Shown piece after piece: positions 51,631 to 60,349 of a stretch of 64,000 bases of DNA (the first letter of the stretch is position 1; every line of letters starts with the position of its first letter). Source of the stretch: CAWCDJ01 sp963796485. GTDB taxonomy: Bacteria > Acidobacteriota > Terriglobia > Bryobacterales > Bryobacteraceae. A program made the translations under genes and the position numbers. The stretch spans positions 248,001-312,000 of the forward strand of contig CAWCLV010000003.1 of NCBI GenBank assembly GCA_963796485.1, written 5' to 3'. The notes beneath the pieces were generated by a model. It was not told the DNA's origin. It did no database searches and saw nothing but the letters and a program-made list of their open reading frames with translations.

Positions 51631-52470
51631 CGGACGCGACGCGGACGACCGGCCCCGGCACGCCCGGTTTCTCTCGCGGGCGCTCGCGACGTGGGCGACC
51701 GGCCCCGGCACGCCCGGTTTCTCTCGCGGGCGCTCGCGACGCGGGCGACCGGCCCCGGCACGCCCGGTTCCTCTCGCGGGCGCTCGCGACGCGGGCGACC
51801 GGCCCCGGCACGCCCGGTTCCTCTCGCCGGCGAACGCGGCGCGGGCGACCGGCCCCCGCACGCCCGGTTCCTCTCGCGGACGCTCGCGAGGCCGGCGACC
51901 GGCCCACGCACGACGGGTTCCTCTCGCGGGCGCTCGCGACCGGCCCCCGCACGCCCGGTTCCTCTCGCGGACGCTCGCGAGGCCGGCGACCGGCCCACGC
52001 ACGCCGGGTTCCTCTCGCGGGCGCTCGCGACCGGCCCCCGCACGCCCGGTTTCTCTCGCCGGCGAACGCGACGCGGGCGACCGGCCCCCGCACGCCCGGT
52101 TTCTCTCGCCGGCGAACGCGATGCGGGCGACCGGCCCCCGCACGCCCGGTTTCTCTCGCCGGCGAACGCGACGCGGGCGACCGGCCCCGGCACGACGGGT
52201 TTCTCTCGCCGGCGAACGCGACGCGGGCGACCCGCCCCGGCACGACGGGTTTCTCTCGCCGGCGAACGCGACGCGGGCGACCGGCCCCGGCACGACGGGT
52301 TTCTCTCGCCGGCGGACGCGACGCGGGCGACCGGCCCCCGCACGCCCGGTTTCTCTCGCGGGCGAACGCGACGCCGGCGACCGGCCCCGGTTTCTCTCAC
52401 GGGCGCTCGCGATGCGGGCGACCAGCCCCGGCACGCCGGGTTCCTCTCGCGGGCGCTCGCGACGCGGGTT
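51631..52470. repeat. 50-bp GC-rich tandem repeat array (minisatellite)
   Basis: About 17 head-to-tail copies of a 50-bp unit built from CTCTCGCGGGCGCTCGCGAC, GCGGGCGACCGGCCCCGGCA and CGCCCGGTTT, with variants (CTCTCGCCGGCGAACGCGAC; CACGACGGGT) and two or three shortened copies of about 41 bases. All six reading frames stay open for hundreds of codons because the unit lacks stops. Since 50 is not a multiple of three and shortened copies break phase, these frames are not a repetitive protein. It fills the gap between two opposed gene ends. Confidence 0.92.
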
Positions 52471-52511
52471 CGTCCGGGATCGAAGTGACGAAACCTCCCC
52501 GTGGGATCTGC

Positions 52512-52739
52512 TTAGCCCGCCTTGGATGTTCTGGCCTTGCCGCCCTTCAACTCGAGTTCCGCCTCGAACCAGTCTTCCTGGGCCGATCCGATAGGACAGC
52601 CTCTTTCCTGCCACAGCGCATAAGCGCGCGCGGCGATCTCAGCTTCGGTAACATTGCTCGCTGTTGTCACCTCGCTCAGATATTCCGCGTCACTCCTGAC
52701 GTTCTGCTTGGAATCGATCTTCAATGCTCGACCTGCCAT
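52512..52739 (-). CDS. DUF2934 small protein
   Basis: A 75-residue protein from ATG 52739 (MAGRALKIDSKQNVRSDAEY). The block IAARAYALWQERGCPIGSAQEDWFEAELEL is the DUF2934 signature. It ends in a basic Lys/Arg tail. The family is of unknown function and common in acidobacteria and proteobacteria. Longer in-frame starts to 52928 add an unlikely Arg/Cys-rich extension. Confidence 0.85.
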   Translation of the reverse strand: MAGRALKIDSKQNVRSDAEYLSEVTTASNVTEAEIAARAYALWQERGCPIGSAQEDWFEAELELKGGKARTSKAG

Positions 52740-52931
52740 GATTACGGTTCCTTTCCTGCGCGTTTGACGGCACTCTTCTGAAGTACCACATCCGGGGCGA
52801 AAACAGCGCTCCTTGCGGGGAGGGCGCCGTGACGACCGATACAGCAACCGATTTGCAGTTGGATGTTCTTCGTTATCTCGAAAATTTCGGCTTGCGACGG
52901 CACCTTTTTCGGCACGGATCCTCCACAATAT

Positions 52932-54608
52932 TCAAGCGATCTGCAGTAGGTTATCGTCCTCTCCGGGAGAGTTCCCCAGTGGCTGCGGCAGCCCCTCGGG
53001 GATACGCAAACGCGGCTCGTTGCGGAGGTCCAGGTAAAGTTTTCGCCGCAGCAACGATTCGGGGAAATGCGCCAAACGTGCGATCGGGTACTGTATGGCG
53101 CGCCCGAAGAGCTTCCGCCCCAGCGAGTAGTAGTAGATCGGGATTCCGAGGGAAAACAGACTCGTGCGCTGCGGCCGCAGAAAATCCAGGTTATAACGCC
53201 AGCACGTAAAGAAGAACTCCCATTGCAGTTCCGTTAAGCGTGGAAGTTTAGCGGCCTGGGATTTGCCGAGGCGTGTGTCTTCCAGCGGTGTGAAGAGGGT
53301 AGGGACCACACACCATTTCGCGTTCTTCGGCGCGTGCAGCAGGTCCAGGCTCTGCTTCATGTCGGCATCGGTCTCGCCCGGCAGGCCGATGATGAAGGTG
53401 CAGAATGGAAACCAGTTCCAGCGGTTGAGGATTTCCATGCCCTTAAGCACCACGTCGGGCCACTGCTCCGGACGGAAGGGGTAAGCCTTCCCCTTCATGT
53501 ACTGCCGGAACAAACGCACGGAGCCGGTCTCGAGGCCGATGAACAAACTCTGGTAGCGCTTCTCCGGATGCGTGGAGCGGGGGTGCCGCCGGTGAGCGCG
53601 TCCCACGCCGACCGGCGTAAGCCTCTCGATCAGTGTCGGGTCGGTCACAACCGGCGCCATCGTGGCGTGTGACATCGAAAGGTACTCCACGCCCGGCATC
53701 GAAGTCACCGACTCGAACAGTTTCACCATGGCGGCTGCATTGGTGGCGAACTTAGGCCCCTGCTCGTAAAGAAACATATCTTCGGTGGTCAGCAGGATGT
53801 TACCGGCGCCGCCGGCAACGTTGATGCGGACGTTCTTCAGGATCTGCTCCATCGGAATGCTCTGTCAGCGCCGCGCCGCGATCCCGCAGAACTGGCATCC
53901 GCGGCCGCAGCCGCGAGTGATTTCCACCACCCCCAGAGTGGAGCGCCCGCACCTCGTGGGGATACTCTCCAGTGCCGGGCTGTGTCCTTCGACAGTGGGA
54001 GGCAATGGCTCGCCCTTCACGGCGGCGCGGAACAGCGGCAGCACCAGGCCCTCCGCTTCCCCGTCCACAAGGCAGTCGATTCCGTATTCGCCTTGCACTC
54101 CCGCGCGCCTGATCTGCCAGGCTCCGGGTCCGCCCGCAATGATGCGCAGGTGGTCCCGGTGCCGGGAAAGAGCGGGGTGCGACATCATCTCCCGAAACTC
54201 TCGGGCATTCAGGCACTCCGTTTGCGGACCCGCGAGCTGTGCGTAAACCGCGGCGGCGAAAGTGATCCCCATCGGATTGTGGGCGTGCACGCCGATGACG
54301 CGCGTGGACGAGCCAACAAACTTTTCCAATTCGGAGGGATAACAGACGGCGATTTCCTCGTCCCGAAACTCACGAAGCAGCAGGGCCTCCACTACTCGCA
54401 GGCCATTCGGAACATATTTCGCCTGGCCGTCCGCTTCGAGTTCGTTCGCCCCCAGTTTGCCGGCCAGAAGAGTCCTCGCATACTTTGCCGGAACTGTCGC
54501 GAAAAGCATTTGAATCCAGGGGTCGCTTCCGTACTCACAGGATTCGGAGCGCGTGGCTACCAATACTATCTTTCGGCCCAAGAGCGGTTCTGAGAATGAG
54601 GTCGACAT
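52932..54608 (-). pseudogene. B12-binding radical SAM gene split by an in-frame TGA
   Basis: Two reading frames on the same phase make one 559-codon gene. The first (54608-53865, 247 residues) has a cobalamin-binding-like N-terminal domain (VIGVHAHNPMGITFAA, IIAGGPGAWQI) and ends with the radical SAM motif CGRGCQFCGIAARR. Codon 248 is TGA (53867-53865). The same phase then continues QSIPMEQILKNVRINVAGG, with typical radical SAM barrel blocks (LLTTEDMFLYEQG, SLFIGLETGSVRLF, FIIGLPGETDADM). The expected residue at the TGA is Arg, and CGA to TGA is a single transition. It could be a nonsense mutation, a sequencing error, or two separately translated halves (ATG 53852 exists). Confidence 0.8.
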
Positions 54609-55077
54609 AGTTACCTGGTCCCTCCAAGCACTCGCAAGATGGCGTCCTTACGAATAGGTGGCCGGCGCACAAACACCGGACCGACCTGTGGATAAGGAGA
54701 TGTACCGCCCCGTGTGCCCGTGGCGGCGTGCGCCAGTTCTCAAAGATGGCGGTTGTAGCGCGGCACCCCGGCGCAACACGCCGGAGCCGCACCATCCCGC
54801 ATCACCGTCGAATGGCGTCCAAATTCGCCGATCCCAATGTCCGGAATGTCCCCCCTACCCCCCTTCTGGCAGCCGCATACGTTGACAGATCCGGCGGGTC
54901 AAAGGCAAGCTGGATCTTAGTAACTGCCCGCCACCTTCCCGTGCGATGTGCGTTCTGTGTAAACGGGAAGGACGGCGGTCATAGGTAAGACTTCAGGGGG
55001 CCGAACCTCGAAAAAGGGCGGTAGCACGCCCTAAGTCCCCGATTAGACTGAGTAGCGTTTCGACTTCAGGTGATCTT
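54609..55077. other. Intergenic leader of the lasso/EPS cluster
   Basis: 469 bases separate the divergent radical SAM gene and the asparagine-synthase-like gene. The only strong element is the ops-like hairpin at 55015-55032. A TTGACA at 54882-54887 has no acceptable -10 at 17 bases. A 61-codon frame at 54700 has its ribosome site pressed against the ATG and an unstructured Pro/Arg product, so I leave it out. Confidence 0.5.
55015..55032 (+). promoter_or_regulatory. ops/JUMPstart-like element with hairpin
   Basis: GGCGGTAGCACG at 55017-55028 matches the RfaH recruitment element ops (GGCGGTAGCGTG) at ten of twelve positions. It is embedded in a stem AGGGCG/CGCCCT that presents GTAGCA in the loop, as in the ops hairpin. 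It lies 46 bases before the first gene of a polysaccharide-type cluster that encodes its own NusG paralogue. Confidence 0.55.
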
Positions 55078-56991
55078 ATGAGCGGTATCTGCGGCATCCT
55101 ACAGCGAGACGGTGGAGCGGTTCGTGCACTGGCGATCCAAGGCATGCTTCGCCAGATTCGCCATCGCGGGCCAGACCACGAAGGAACCTGGTGCGAGGGC
55201 GCGGTGGGCCTGGGCCACTGTATGCTGTACGTCACGCCGGAATCGCTCTCCGAGACCTTGCCGCTGGTATCGGCCGACAGCGTTTATGCCATCACCGCCG
55301 ATGCCCGCATCGACAACCGCTCCGAACTGTGCGACGAACTGGCTCTGCGCGGCAACGAACCGGACTCCCAGCTGATACTCGCCGCTTACGTCAAGTGGGG
55401 CAACGATTGCCCCAGGCACCTACTGGGAGATTTTGCTTTCGCCATTTGGGATGGCGCCCGCCGCCAGGTTTTCTGCGCGTGCGATCCCATGGGCGTCAAG
55501 GGACTGTATTACCACCTGTCTCCGGGCGCATTCCATTTCGCCTCGGAAGTGAAGGCTCTGCTCGTCCTTCCCGAGGTTCCCTGCCGCCTGAACGAAATGC
55601 GCATAGCCGAATACCTGGTGACCCTGTTCGAAGACCGGACCGCCACGTTTTACCGCGACATTCTGCACTTGCCGGGCGGACACTCCCTCGTGGTCACGAT
55701 GGAGCGGGCCGATGTCCAGCGGTATTGGACTTTGGACGCGACTCGCGAACTGCGCCTGAAGTCGGATGAAGAATACGTGGAGGCTTTCCGCGATATCTTA
55801 ACCGAGGCAGTCCGGTGCCGCACGCGCAGCGCATTCCCGGTCGGCAGTTCCCTCAGCGGCGGGCTGGATTCCTCTTCGGTGGCGTGCCTGGCGCGAACGG
55901 TTCTGCCCGCCGCCGCCGGACCCCTGCACACGTTCTCTCTCATCTTTCCGGACTTGCCGGCCGAAGACCGGCGGGTGATCGACGAGCGGCCTTACATGCA
56001 GGCCGTTCTCGACAGGGGAGGCTACGACCCGCATTTCATTCATGCGGACCGGATCAGCCCGATGTGGCAGGCCGACCGGATTCATCACCATCTCGATTTC
56101 CCGAACTGTGCGCCGAATCTGTACCTCCACTGGGCGATGTTCGACTGTGCGCACCAGAACGGCGTGCGCGTTTTCCTCGACGGCTTCGATGGGGACGGCG
56201 CTGTCTCTCACGGCTTCGAACGCCTGCTGGAACTTGCGCTCGGCCTGCGCTGGAAGACCCTCTGGCGAGAGATTTCGTCGTTGTCCCAGGGGCAGTTGAA
56301 AGGGATCCGGCCTAAGCGAATCCTCAAGGAATACTGCCTGAAGCCGGCCGCTCCGCGCTGGGCTTACCTGATGCTGCACATGCTGCGGGGCCGTCACCGG
56401 GAGGCACTCTCGCAGAACGTGCTGATCAGCCGGGACCTGAAACGCCGCACCGATATCGAGCGGCGGGCGCGCACGATGCTCCGCGAACAATACGGCTGGA
56501 ACGTTCGCCGCTCCGCCAGGGAATACCATCGGAACACCATCGGCCAGGCGCTCTACTCATTTACCCTGGAGGTTGCCGATAAGGCGGCAGCCGCATTCGA
56601 GTTGGAAGCCCGCTACCCGTTTTTCGACCGCCGGGTCATCGAGTTCTGCCTGTCGCTGCCGGTCGCGCAGAAACTCGGAAACGGGTGGAACCGCCTGATC
56701 CTCCGGCGTGCCATGGGCGGCATCCTTCCTCCCGAAATTCAGTGGCGCCCGAATAAGGGGAACCTCAGCCCGAACTTCCACCGGAGGCTCCTGGATTTCG
56801 AGCGGGACAGGTTGGACCAGATCACTCTCACCGATTCGCCCGCGCTGGCGGCCTACGTCGATACCGCCGCCATGCGAGACGTCTACCGCGAATACCAGAA
56901 GAATCACGTCCGCAGTAAGGGCGAGTCGATACAGCTTTTCGCCGCCGTGAACCTGGCACTCTGGCTGCGCTCCAGAGGGTTCGCTTCGTAG
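55078..56991 (+). CDS. Asparagine-synthase-like lasso peptide cyclase (candidate)
   Basis: A 637-residue protein with an N-terminal glutaminase-like domain and a C-terminal AMP-forming synthetase domain. The ATP pyrophosphatase loop SLSGGLDSSSV (about residue 260) is intact. The N-terminus reads MSGICGI: the catalytic Cys that must be residue 2 in glutamine-dependent asparagine synthetases is Ser, so the glutaminase is probably dead. Loss of Cys2 with a retained synthetase site is the pattern of lasso cyclases, which adenylate an Asp/Glu side chain. A lasso-like precursor gene follows after 90 bases. Asparagine synthetases also occur in exopolysaccharide clusters, so that role remains possible. 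Confidence 0.85.
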   Translation: MSGICGILQRDGGAVRALAIQGMLRQIRHRGPDHEGTWCEGAVGLGHCMLYVTPESLSETLPLVSADSVYAITADARIDNRSELCDELALRGNEPDSQLILAAYVKWGNDCPRHLLGDFAFAIWDGARRQVFCACDPMGVKGLYYHLSPGAFHFASEVKALLVLPEVPCRLNEMRIAEYLVTLFEDRTATFYRDILHLPGGHSLVVTMERADVQRYWTLDATRELRLKSDEEYVEAFRDILTEAVRCRTRSAFPVGSSLSGGLDSSSVACLARTVLPAAAGPLHTFSLIFPDLPAEDRRVIDERPYMQAVLDRGGYDPHFIHADRISPMWQADRIHHHLDFPNCAPNLYLHWAMFDCAHQNGVRVFLDGFDGDGAVSHGFERLLELALGLRWKTLWREISSLSQGQLKGIRPKRILKEYCLKPAAPRWAYLMLHMLRGRHREALSQNVLISRDLKRRTDIERRARTMLREQYGWNVRRSAREYHRNTIGQALYSFTLEVADKAAAAFELEARYPFFDRRVIEFCLSLPVAQKLGNGWNRLILRRAMGGILPPEIQWRPNKGNLSPNFHRRLLDFERDRLDQITLTDSPALAAYVDTAAMRDVYREYQKNHVRSKGESIQLFAAVNLALWLRSRGFAS

Positions 56992-57081
56992 CCGCACACG
57001 CGGCCAGGCGCCAGGACTCACAGGGCAAATTCTGCCGCCGCCCGGATCCCCTCCGGCCGGTTGGGGAAAGGAGGAGAGCCA

Positions 57082-57228
57082 ATGACCGAACAAACCAAGA
57101 AACAGTGGATACAGCCCCAGTTGCAGGTACTTGGGGACGTCGAAACGCTGACGCTCGTGACCGGCAAAGTGAAGAACTTTGGCGGAGCCGACGGTTACAT
57201 CCTCGAGAACGTCTCGATCAGCGGTTAA
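57082..57228 (+). CDS. Putative lasso peptide precursor (48 residues)
   Basis: ATG 57082 has a near-perfect ribosome site (AAAGGAGGAG). The leader contains W9-x2-P12-x-L14-x3-G18, matching the YxxPxLxxxG recognition motif of lasso leaders read by the PqqD-like B1 protein. With Thr27 as the conserved -2 residue, the core would be K29-G48 (KVKNFGGAD then GYILENVSISG). Asp37 then falls at core position 9, right for a Lys1-Asp9 macrolactam. The strict consensus spacing would instead make Thr24 the -2 residue, which places no acidic residue at 7-9. The gene directly follows the cyclase-like gene. Confidence 0.7.
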   Translation: MTEQTKKQWIQPQLQVLGDVETLTLVTGKVKNFGGADGYILENVSISG

Positions 57229-57240
57229 CAGACGGGGGGG

Positions 57241-57270
57241 GCGGCATCCTGTTCGCCCGGCGGATGCCGC
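57241..57270 (+). promoter_or_regulatory. Hairpin after the precursor gene
   Basis: GCGGCATC (57241-57248) pairs with GATGCCGC (57263-57270) around a 14-base loop. No T-run follows. It starts 12 bases after the precursor stop and could protect or partially terminate the precursor transcript before the NusG-like gene. Confidence 0.5.
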
Positions 57271-57337
57271 TACCTCCATGTTGGCCCTTCAGGTGCAATC
57301 AGGTATGCCCTGAGTAAGTCGTCCGGGTAGAAGTAAC

Positions 57338-57847
57338 ATGAATCAGGCATGGTTTGCGCTCCGGGTCAAAAGTAATAGGGAAAGAGTCACGGCTACCAGT
57401 CTGGCGGGAAAGGGCTATGAAGTTTTCCTTCCGGAATGCAGAAGGCCGTTGTTTCCCGGCTATCTGTTTTGCCGGTTCGACATCAATGACCGCCTTCCGG
57501 TGGTAAGCGCTCCCGGAATCCTGCACATCGTCGGCTTGGGAAAGCAGCCCGTACCGGTTGACGAAGCCGAGCTGGAGTCCTTGCGGATCGTTGTCCGGGC
57601 CGGCCTGCCGGTGCGCCCCGGAACGGAATACGTCGTGGGGCAGCAAATCCGGATCGATCGGGGGCCCCTTGCCGGCGCTTCCGGGATAGTAACCGGCTTG
57701 GGCCCGCAGTATCTGTTAGTCACGATTTCCCTGCTGCAGCGCTCGGTTTCCGTCGCACTGGAGCGGGACTGGATTGCGCCAGACACACCAGCGCCGGAGA
57801 TATGCCTGCATAAGGCACAGCCGGCGGCCGTCAACCGGAACGCCTAG
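57338..57847 (+). CDS. NusG-family transcription antitermination paralogue
   Basis: A 169-residue specialised NusG of the RfaH/UpxY/LoaP sort. The NGN domain (about 1-95) opens WFALRVKSNRERVTATSL and includes RRPLFPGYLFCRFD; a KOW domain (about 105-160) contains IRIDRGPLAGASGIVTG. Such paralogues bind RNA polymerase at specific elements and allow it to read through long polysaccharide or natural-product operons. It sits inside the cluster whose leader has an ops-like hairpin, so self-contained control is likely. The ribosome site is weak. Confidence 0.9.
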   Translation: MNQAWFALRVKSNRERVTATSLAGKGYEVFLPECRRPLFPGYLFCRFDINDRLPVVSAPGILHIVGLGKQPVPVDEAELESLRIVVRAGLPVRPGTEYVVGQQIRIDRGPLAGASGIVTGLGPQYLLVTISLLQRSVSVALERDWIAPDTPAPEICLHKAQPAAVNRNA

Positions 57848-57872
57848 TAAGATCGACTAAGATCGAACCTCT

Positions 57873-58802
57873 ATGAAGAAGTTATATTACGTTTTGATCA
57901 TTGCAGCTATCGGCACTCTCTGTGCATCGGACAAGTCTGAAAGTTACGTCCTGGGCCCGGGAGATTCGATATCGGTGCAGGTGGACGGCCTGCCGGAGTT
58001 TGGCAACACACCCCACCGGATCGATGCCGACGGAACGGTTGGTCTCCCGCTGTTGGGTCGCATGCGGGCCGAAGGGCTCACCCTGGCCAGGTTCGAAGCT
58101 AGCATCGCAACTTCGCTGAAGAGCCAGGTACTGGATCCCCGGGTCGTCGCCAGCGTCACTCAATTCAGGAACGAGCCCGTCTCTGTGATCGGCGCGGTGA
58201 ACAACCCCGGCACCCAGGATCTGACGGGGCCCAAAACTTTGTTCGACGTCCTGGCCGCGGCCGGAGGACCCAAGCAGGATGCCGGCGAGACCGTAACCAT
58301 TACCAGGCAACTGGGGGAGGGGAAGCTCCAACTGCCGAATGCAACCTCGGACCCTGTCACCGGACGTTCAACCGCCGTCGTCAGCTTGCGTGACCTGGTG
58401 GATCTTCGCAGCCCGGCGGCCAATATCGCCGTGCGCCCCTACGATCAAATCGCGGTGCCTCGGGCGTCCGTGGTTTACGTGATCGGCAACGTGAGAAAGG
58501 CCGGCGGCTTTACCCTTACCCAGGGCAGCTCGATGTCCGCGCTCGAGGCGCTCTCCCTTGCCGAAGGACTGTCCCAGAACGCGTCGCCAAAAGGCGCCCG
58601 GATTCTCCGCAAGCAGGGCGGAACCCGAGTACAGATCCCCGTCAACTTAAAGAAGATACTCGACGGCAAAAGCAAGGACGTCCAACTTACCGCGGACGAC
58701 ATCCTCTTTGTGCCCGACAACCTCTCCCGCAAGATTACGACCCGGACTCTCGAAGTTGCGTTAAACACGATTTCGGGCGTCGTGATCTGGAGAGGACTTT
58801 AG
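57873..58802 (+). CDS. Polysaccharide export protein (Wza-like, Poly_export/SLBB)
   Basis: A 309-residue exported protein with a signal sequence (MKKLYYVLIIAAIGTLCAS). The Poly_export domain starts SYVLGPGDSISVQV; two SLBB domains follow (SVIGAVNNPGTQDLTG and YVIGNVRKAGGFTL). Such proteins form outer-membrane channels for capsular or exopolysaccharide. It is shorter than E. coli Wza (379), and no lipobox Cys is clear (the only N-terminal Cys, in TLCAS, is a weak candidate). Confidence 0.9.
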   Translation: MKKLYYVLIIAAIGTLCASDKSESYVLGPGDSISVQVDGLPEFGNTPHRIDADGTVGLPLLGRMRAEGLTLARFEASIATSLKSQVLDPRVVASVTQFRNEPVSVIGAVNNPGTQDLTGPKTLFDVLAAAGGPKQDAGETVTITRQLGEGKLQLPNATSDPVTGRSTAVVSLRDLVDLRSPAANIAVRPYDQIAVPRASVVYVIGNVRKAGGFTLTQGSSMSALEALSLAEGLSQNASPKGARILRKQGGTRVQIPVNLKKILDGKSKDVQLTADDILFVPDNLSRKITTRTLEVALNTISGVVIWRGL

Positions 58803-58852
58803 GTCCGCACCGGCAGCATAAGCGAAGCATTTGGCAAACCGAGGGAATCCCA

Positions 58853-60340
58853 ATGCGAAGTACCGGTGTAACGCGCCGAGGCCCGAGCTTTCACCTGGTC
58901 CATCTTGCTCTGGACCTGGGCGCCCTGAGTCTTGCGTGGTGGCTTACGGCCGAGTTGAGGATCTTTCTCAACCCGTTTATGAGTACGGCGATCCCGCGCG
59001 AAGCCATTCACCACGTGGCGCCCCGGCCTTTGGCCCTGCTCGCCTTGTGGCTGGCCGCATCGTTCTGGTTGAAGAGCTATCGGGACCGGAACGATTCGTC
59101 GATGGTGGCCGAGTTATTCCATGTCGCGGAATCGGCGGTCGTGTTTTGTGCCCTGGCCATCACGTTCACCTTCTTCTTCCGGCAGATGGGCGCCGACTTT
59201 TCGAGGTCGTTCGTGCTGATTCTGGCGCCCGTCACCTTCCTGTGCCTGCTCGGCGCCCTGGCGGTGGCCGGCTGGGTTGCGCCAAGGCTTCGCCGCCGGC
59301 TGCCGGCCGCACAGCGAGTGGCGATTGTCGGACTGGAGGACGAAGCCGGCGACGTCATTGCCGCAATCTCCGGGGCGCCGGACGACGAACTCGCCTTCTG
59401 CGGGCTGATTCTTCCGGAGCATTCGGCCGAACGGGTTACGGCCGCAGCCGGGTCGTGCGATGCAAGCTGTCCGGCTCCCGCTCCGAAGGTGCTCGGAACC
59501 ACCCGGGAACTGGCGCAGTTGATCAACCGCGAATGCCTGGACCGCATCATCATGGCCAGCGAGTCGCTGAGCGACTACGAACTGGAGCACTGCGGAGTGG
59601 TCACCCGGCGGATGGGTGTCACGGTCAGCCGTCCGCTCCGGCGCACCGGCTCGGGAGTGACGGTGACCTGTCAACAGGAGTACGGCCTTCACCTCATCGA
59701 TGTCGAGGCGATTCGGTTCTCACGCTGGCAGGAAGTGTTGAAGCGGGCGATCGATGCGGCTCTTTCGCTCGTCCTGATTACGCTTCTGCTGCCGCTCATA
59801 GCGGTTCTGGCCTGCCTGGTCCGGCTGACCTCGAAGGGGCCGGTCTTCTTCAAGTCGCAGCGCGTGGGGAAAGGCGGCCGCTACTTCACTTTCTGGAAAT
59901 TCCGATCGATGTATACCGGGGGGCCAGGCCGGCGGGAACTGGCCCGCTGGAACGAGGGTTCGGGTCATCTCTTCAAAATCCGGCGCGACCCCAGGGTCAC
60001 GCCGCTGGGTCGGTTCATGCGAAGGTTCAGCCTCGATGAGTTGCCGCAGCTTTTCAACGTGCTCGCGGGAGATATGAGCCTCGTCGGACCGCGACCGCTC
60101 CCGGCGGAGGATCTGGATCAGGACGGAATGAGCCGCCACTTTGCCAAATGGGCCGAGCAGCGATCCCTGGTCCACCCGGGCATCACCGGGTTGTGGCAGA
60201 TCAACGGTCGGAGCGAGGTACCGTTCGCCCGAATGATGGATCTCGACCTGGAGTATGTCCGCACCTGGTCCGTAGCCCTGGACCTGAGGATTCTGATCCA
60301 GACGCCGCTGGCGGTCCTCTCCGGCCGCGGCGCGTATTGA
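58853..60340 (+). CDS. Polyprenyl-phosphate sugar phosphotransferase (WcaJ/WbaP type)
   Basis: A 495-residue inner-membrane enzyme that starts repeat-unit synthesis by transferring a sugar-1-phosphate to undecaprenyl phosphate. Four N-terminal membrane helices (about 12-140) and a CoA-binding-like middle domain (RVAIVGLEDEAGDVI) precede the catalytic bacterial sugar transferase domain. That domain has one membrane-embedded helix (LSLVLITLLLPLIAVLACLV) and the motifs VFFKSQRVGKGG, FRRFSLDELPQLFNVLAG-like text, and SLVGPRPLP. The sugar is unknown. It follows the export gene by 50 bases. Confidence 0.93.
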   Translation: MRSTGVTRRGPSFHLVHLALDLGALSLAWWLTAELRIFLNPFMSTAIPREAIHHVAPRPLALLALWLAASFWLKSYRDRNDSSMVAELFHVAESAVVFCALAITFTFFFRQMGADFSRSFVLILAPVTFLCLLGALAVAGWVAPRLRRRLPAAQRVAIVGLEDEAGDVIAAISGAPDDELAFCGLILPEHSAERVTAAAGSCDASCPAPAPKVLGTTRELAQLINRECLDRIIMASESLSDYELEHCGVVTRRMGVTVSRPLRRTGSGVTVTCQQEYGLHLIDVEAIRFSRWQEVLKRAIDAALSLVLITLLLPLIAVLACLVRLTSKGPVFFKSQRVGKGGRYFTFWKFRSMYTGGPGRRELARWNEGSGHLFKIRRDPRVTPLGRFMRRFSLDELPQLFNVLAGDMSLVGPRPLPAEDLDQDGMSRHFAKWAEQRSLVHPGITGLWQINGRSEVPFARMMDLDLEYVRTWSVALDLRILIQTPLAVLSGRGAY

Positions 60341-60349
60341 GTCACTACT

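Noticed and set aside
51631..52470. CRISPR array
   Set aside because: Units are contiguous with no unique spacers, and no cas gene is present.
51391..52614. 407-residue reverse frame and several long forward frames over the tandem array
   Set aside because: They are stop-free only because the 50-bp unit has no stops. The unit length shifts frame each copy, and no start, ribosome site or domain fits.
52932..54608. Selenoprotein reading of the TGA in the radical SAM gene
   Set aside because: The position is expected to be Arg, not Cys/Sec, and no SECIS-like stem-loop is apparent next to the codon.
54700..54885. 61-codon frame upstream of the cyclase-like gene
   Set aside because: AAGGAG touches the ATG, leaving no spacing, and the product is Pro/Arg/Cys-rich without a leader motif.
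55078..56991. Housekeeping asparagine synthetase (AsnB)
   Set aside because: The nucleophile Cys2 is absent and the gene abuts a lasso-like precursor; a role in the polysaccharide part of the cluster cannot be fully excluded.
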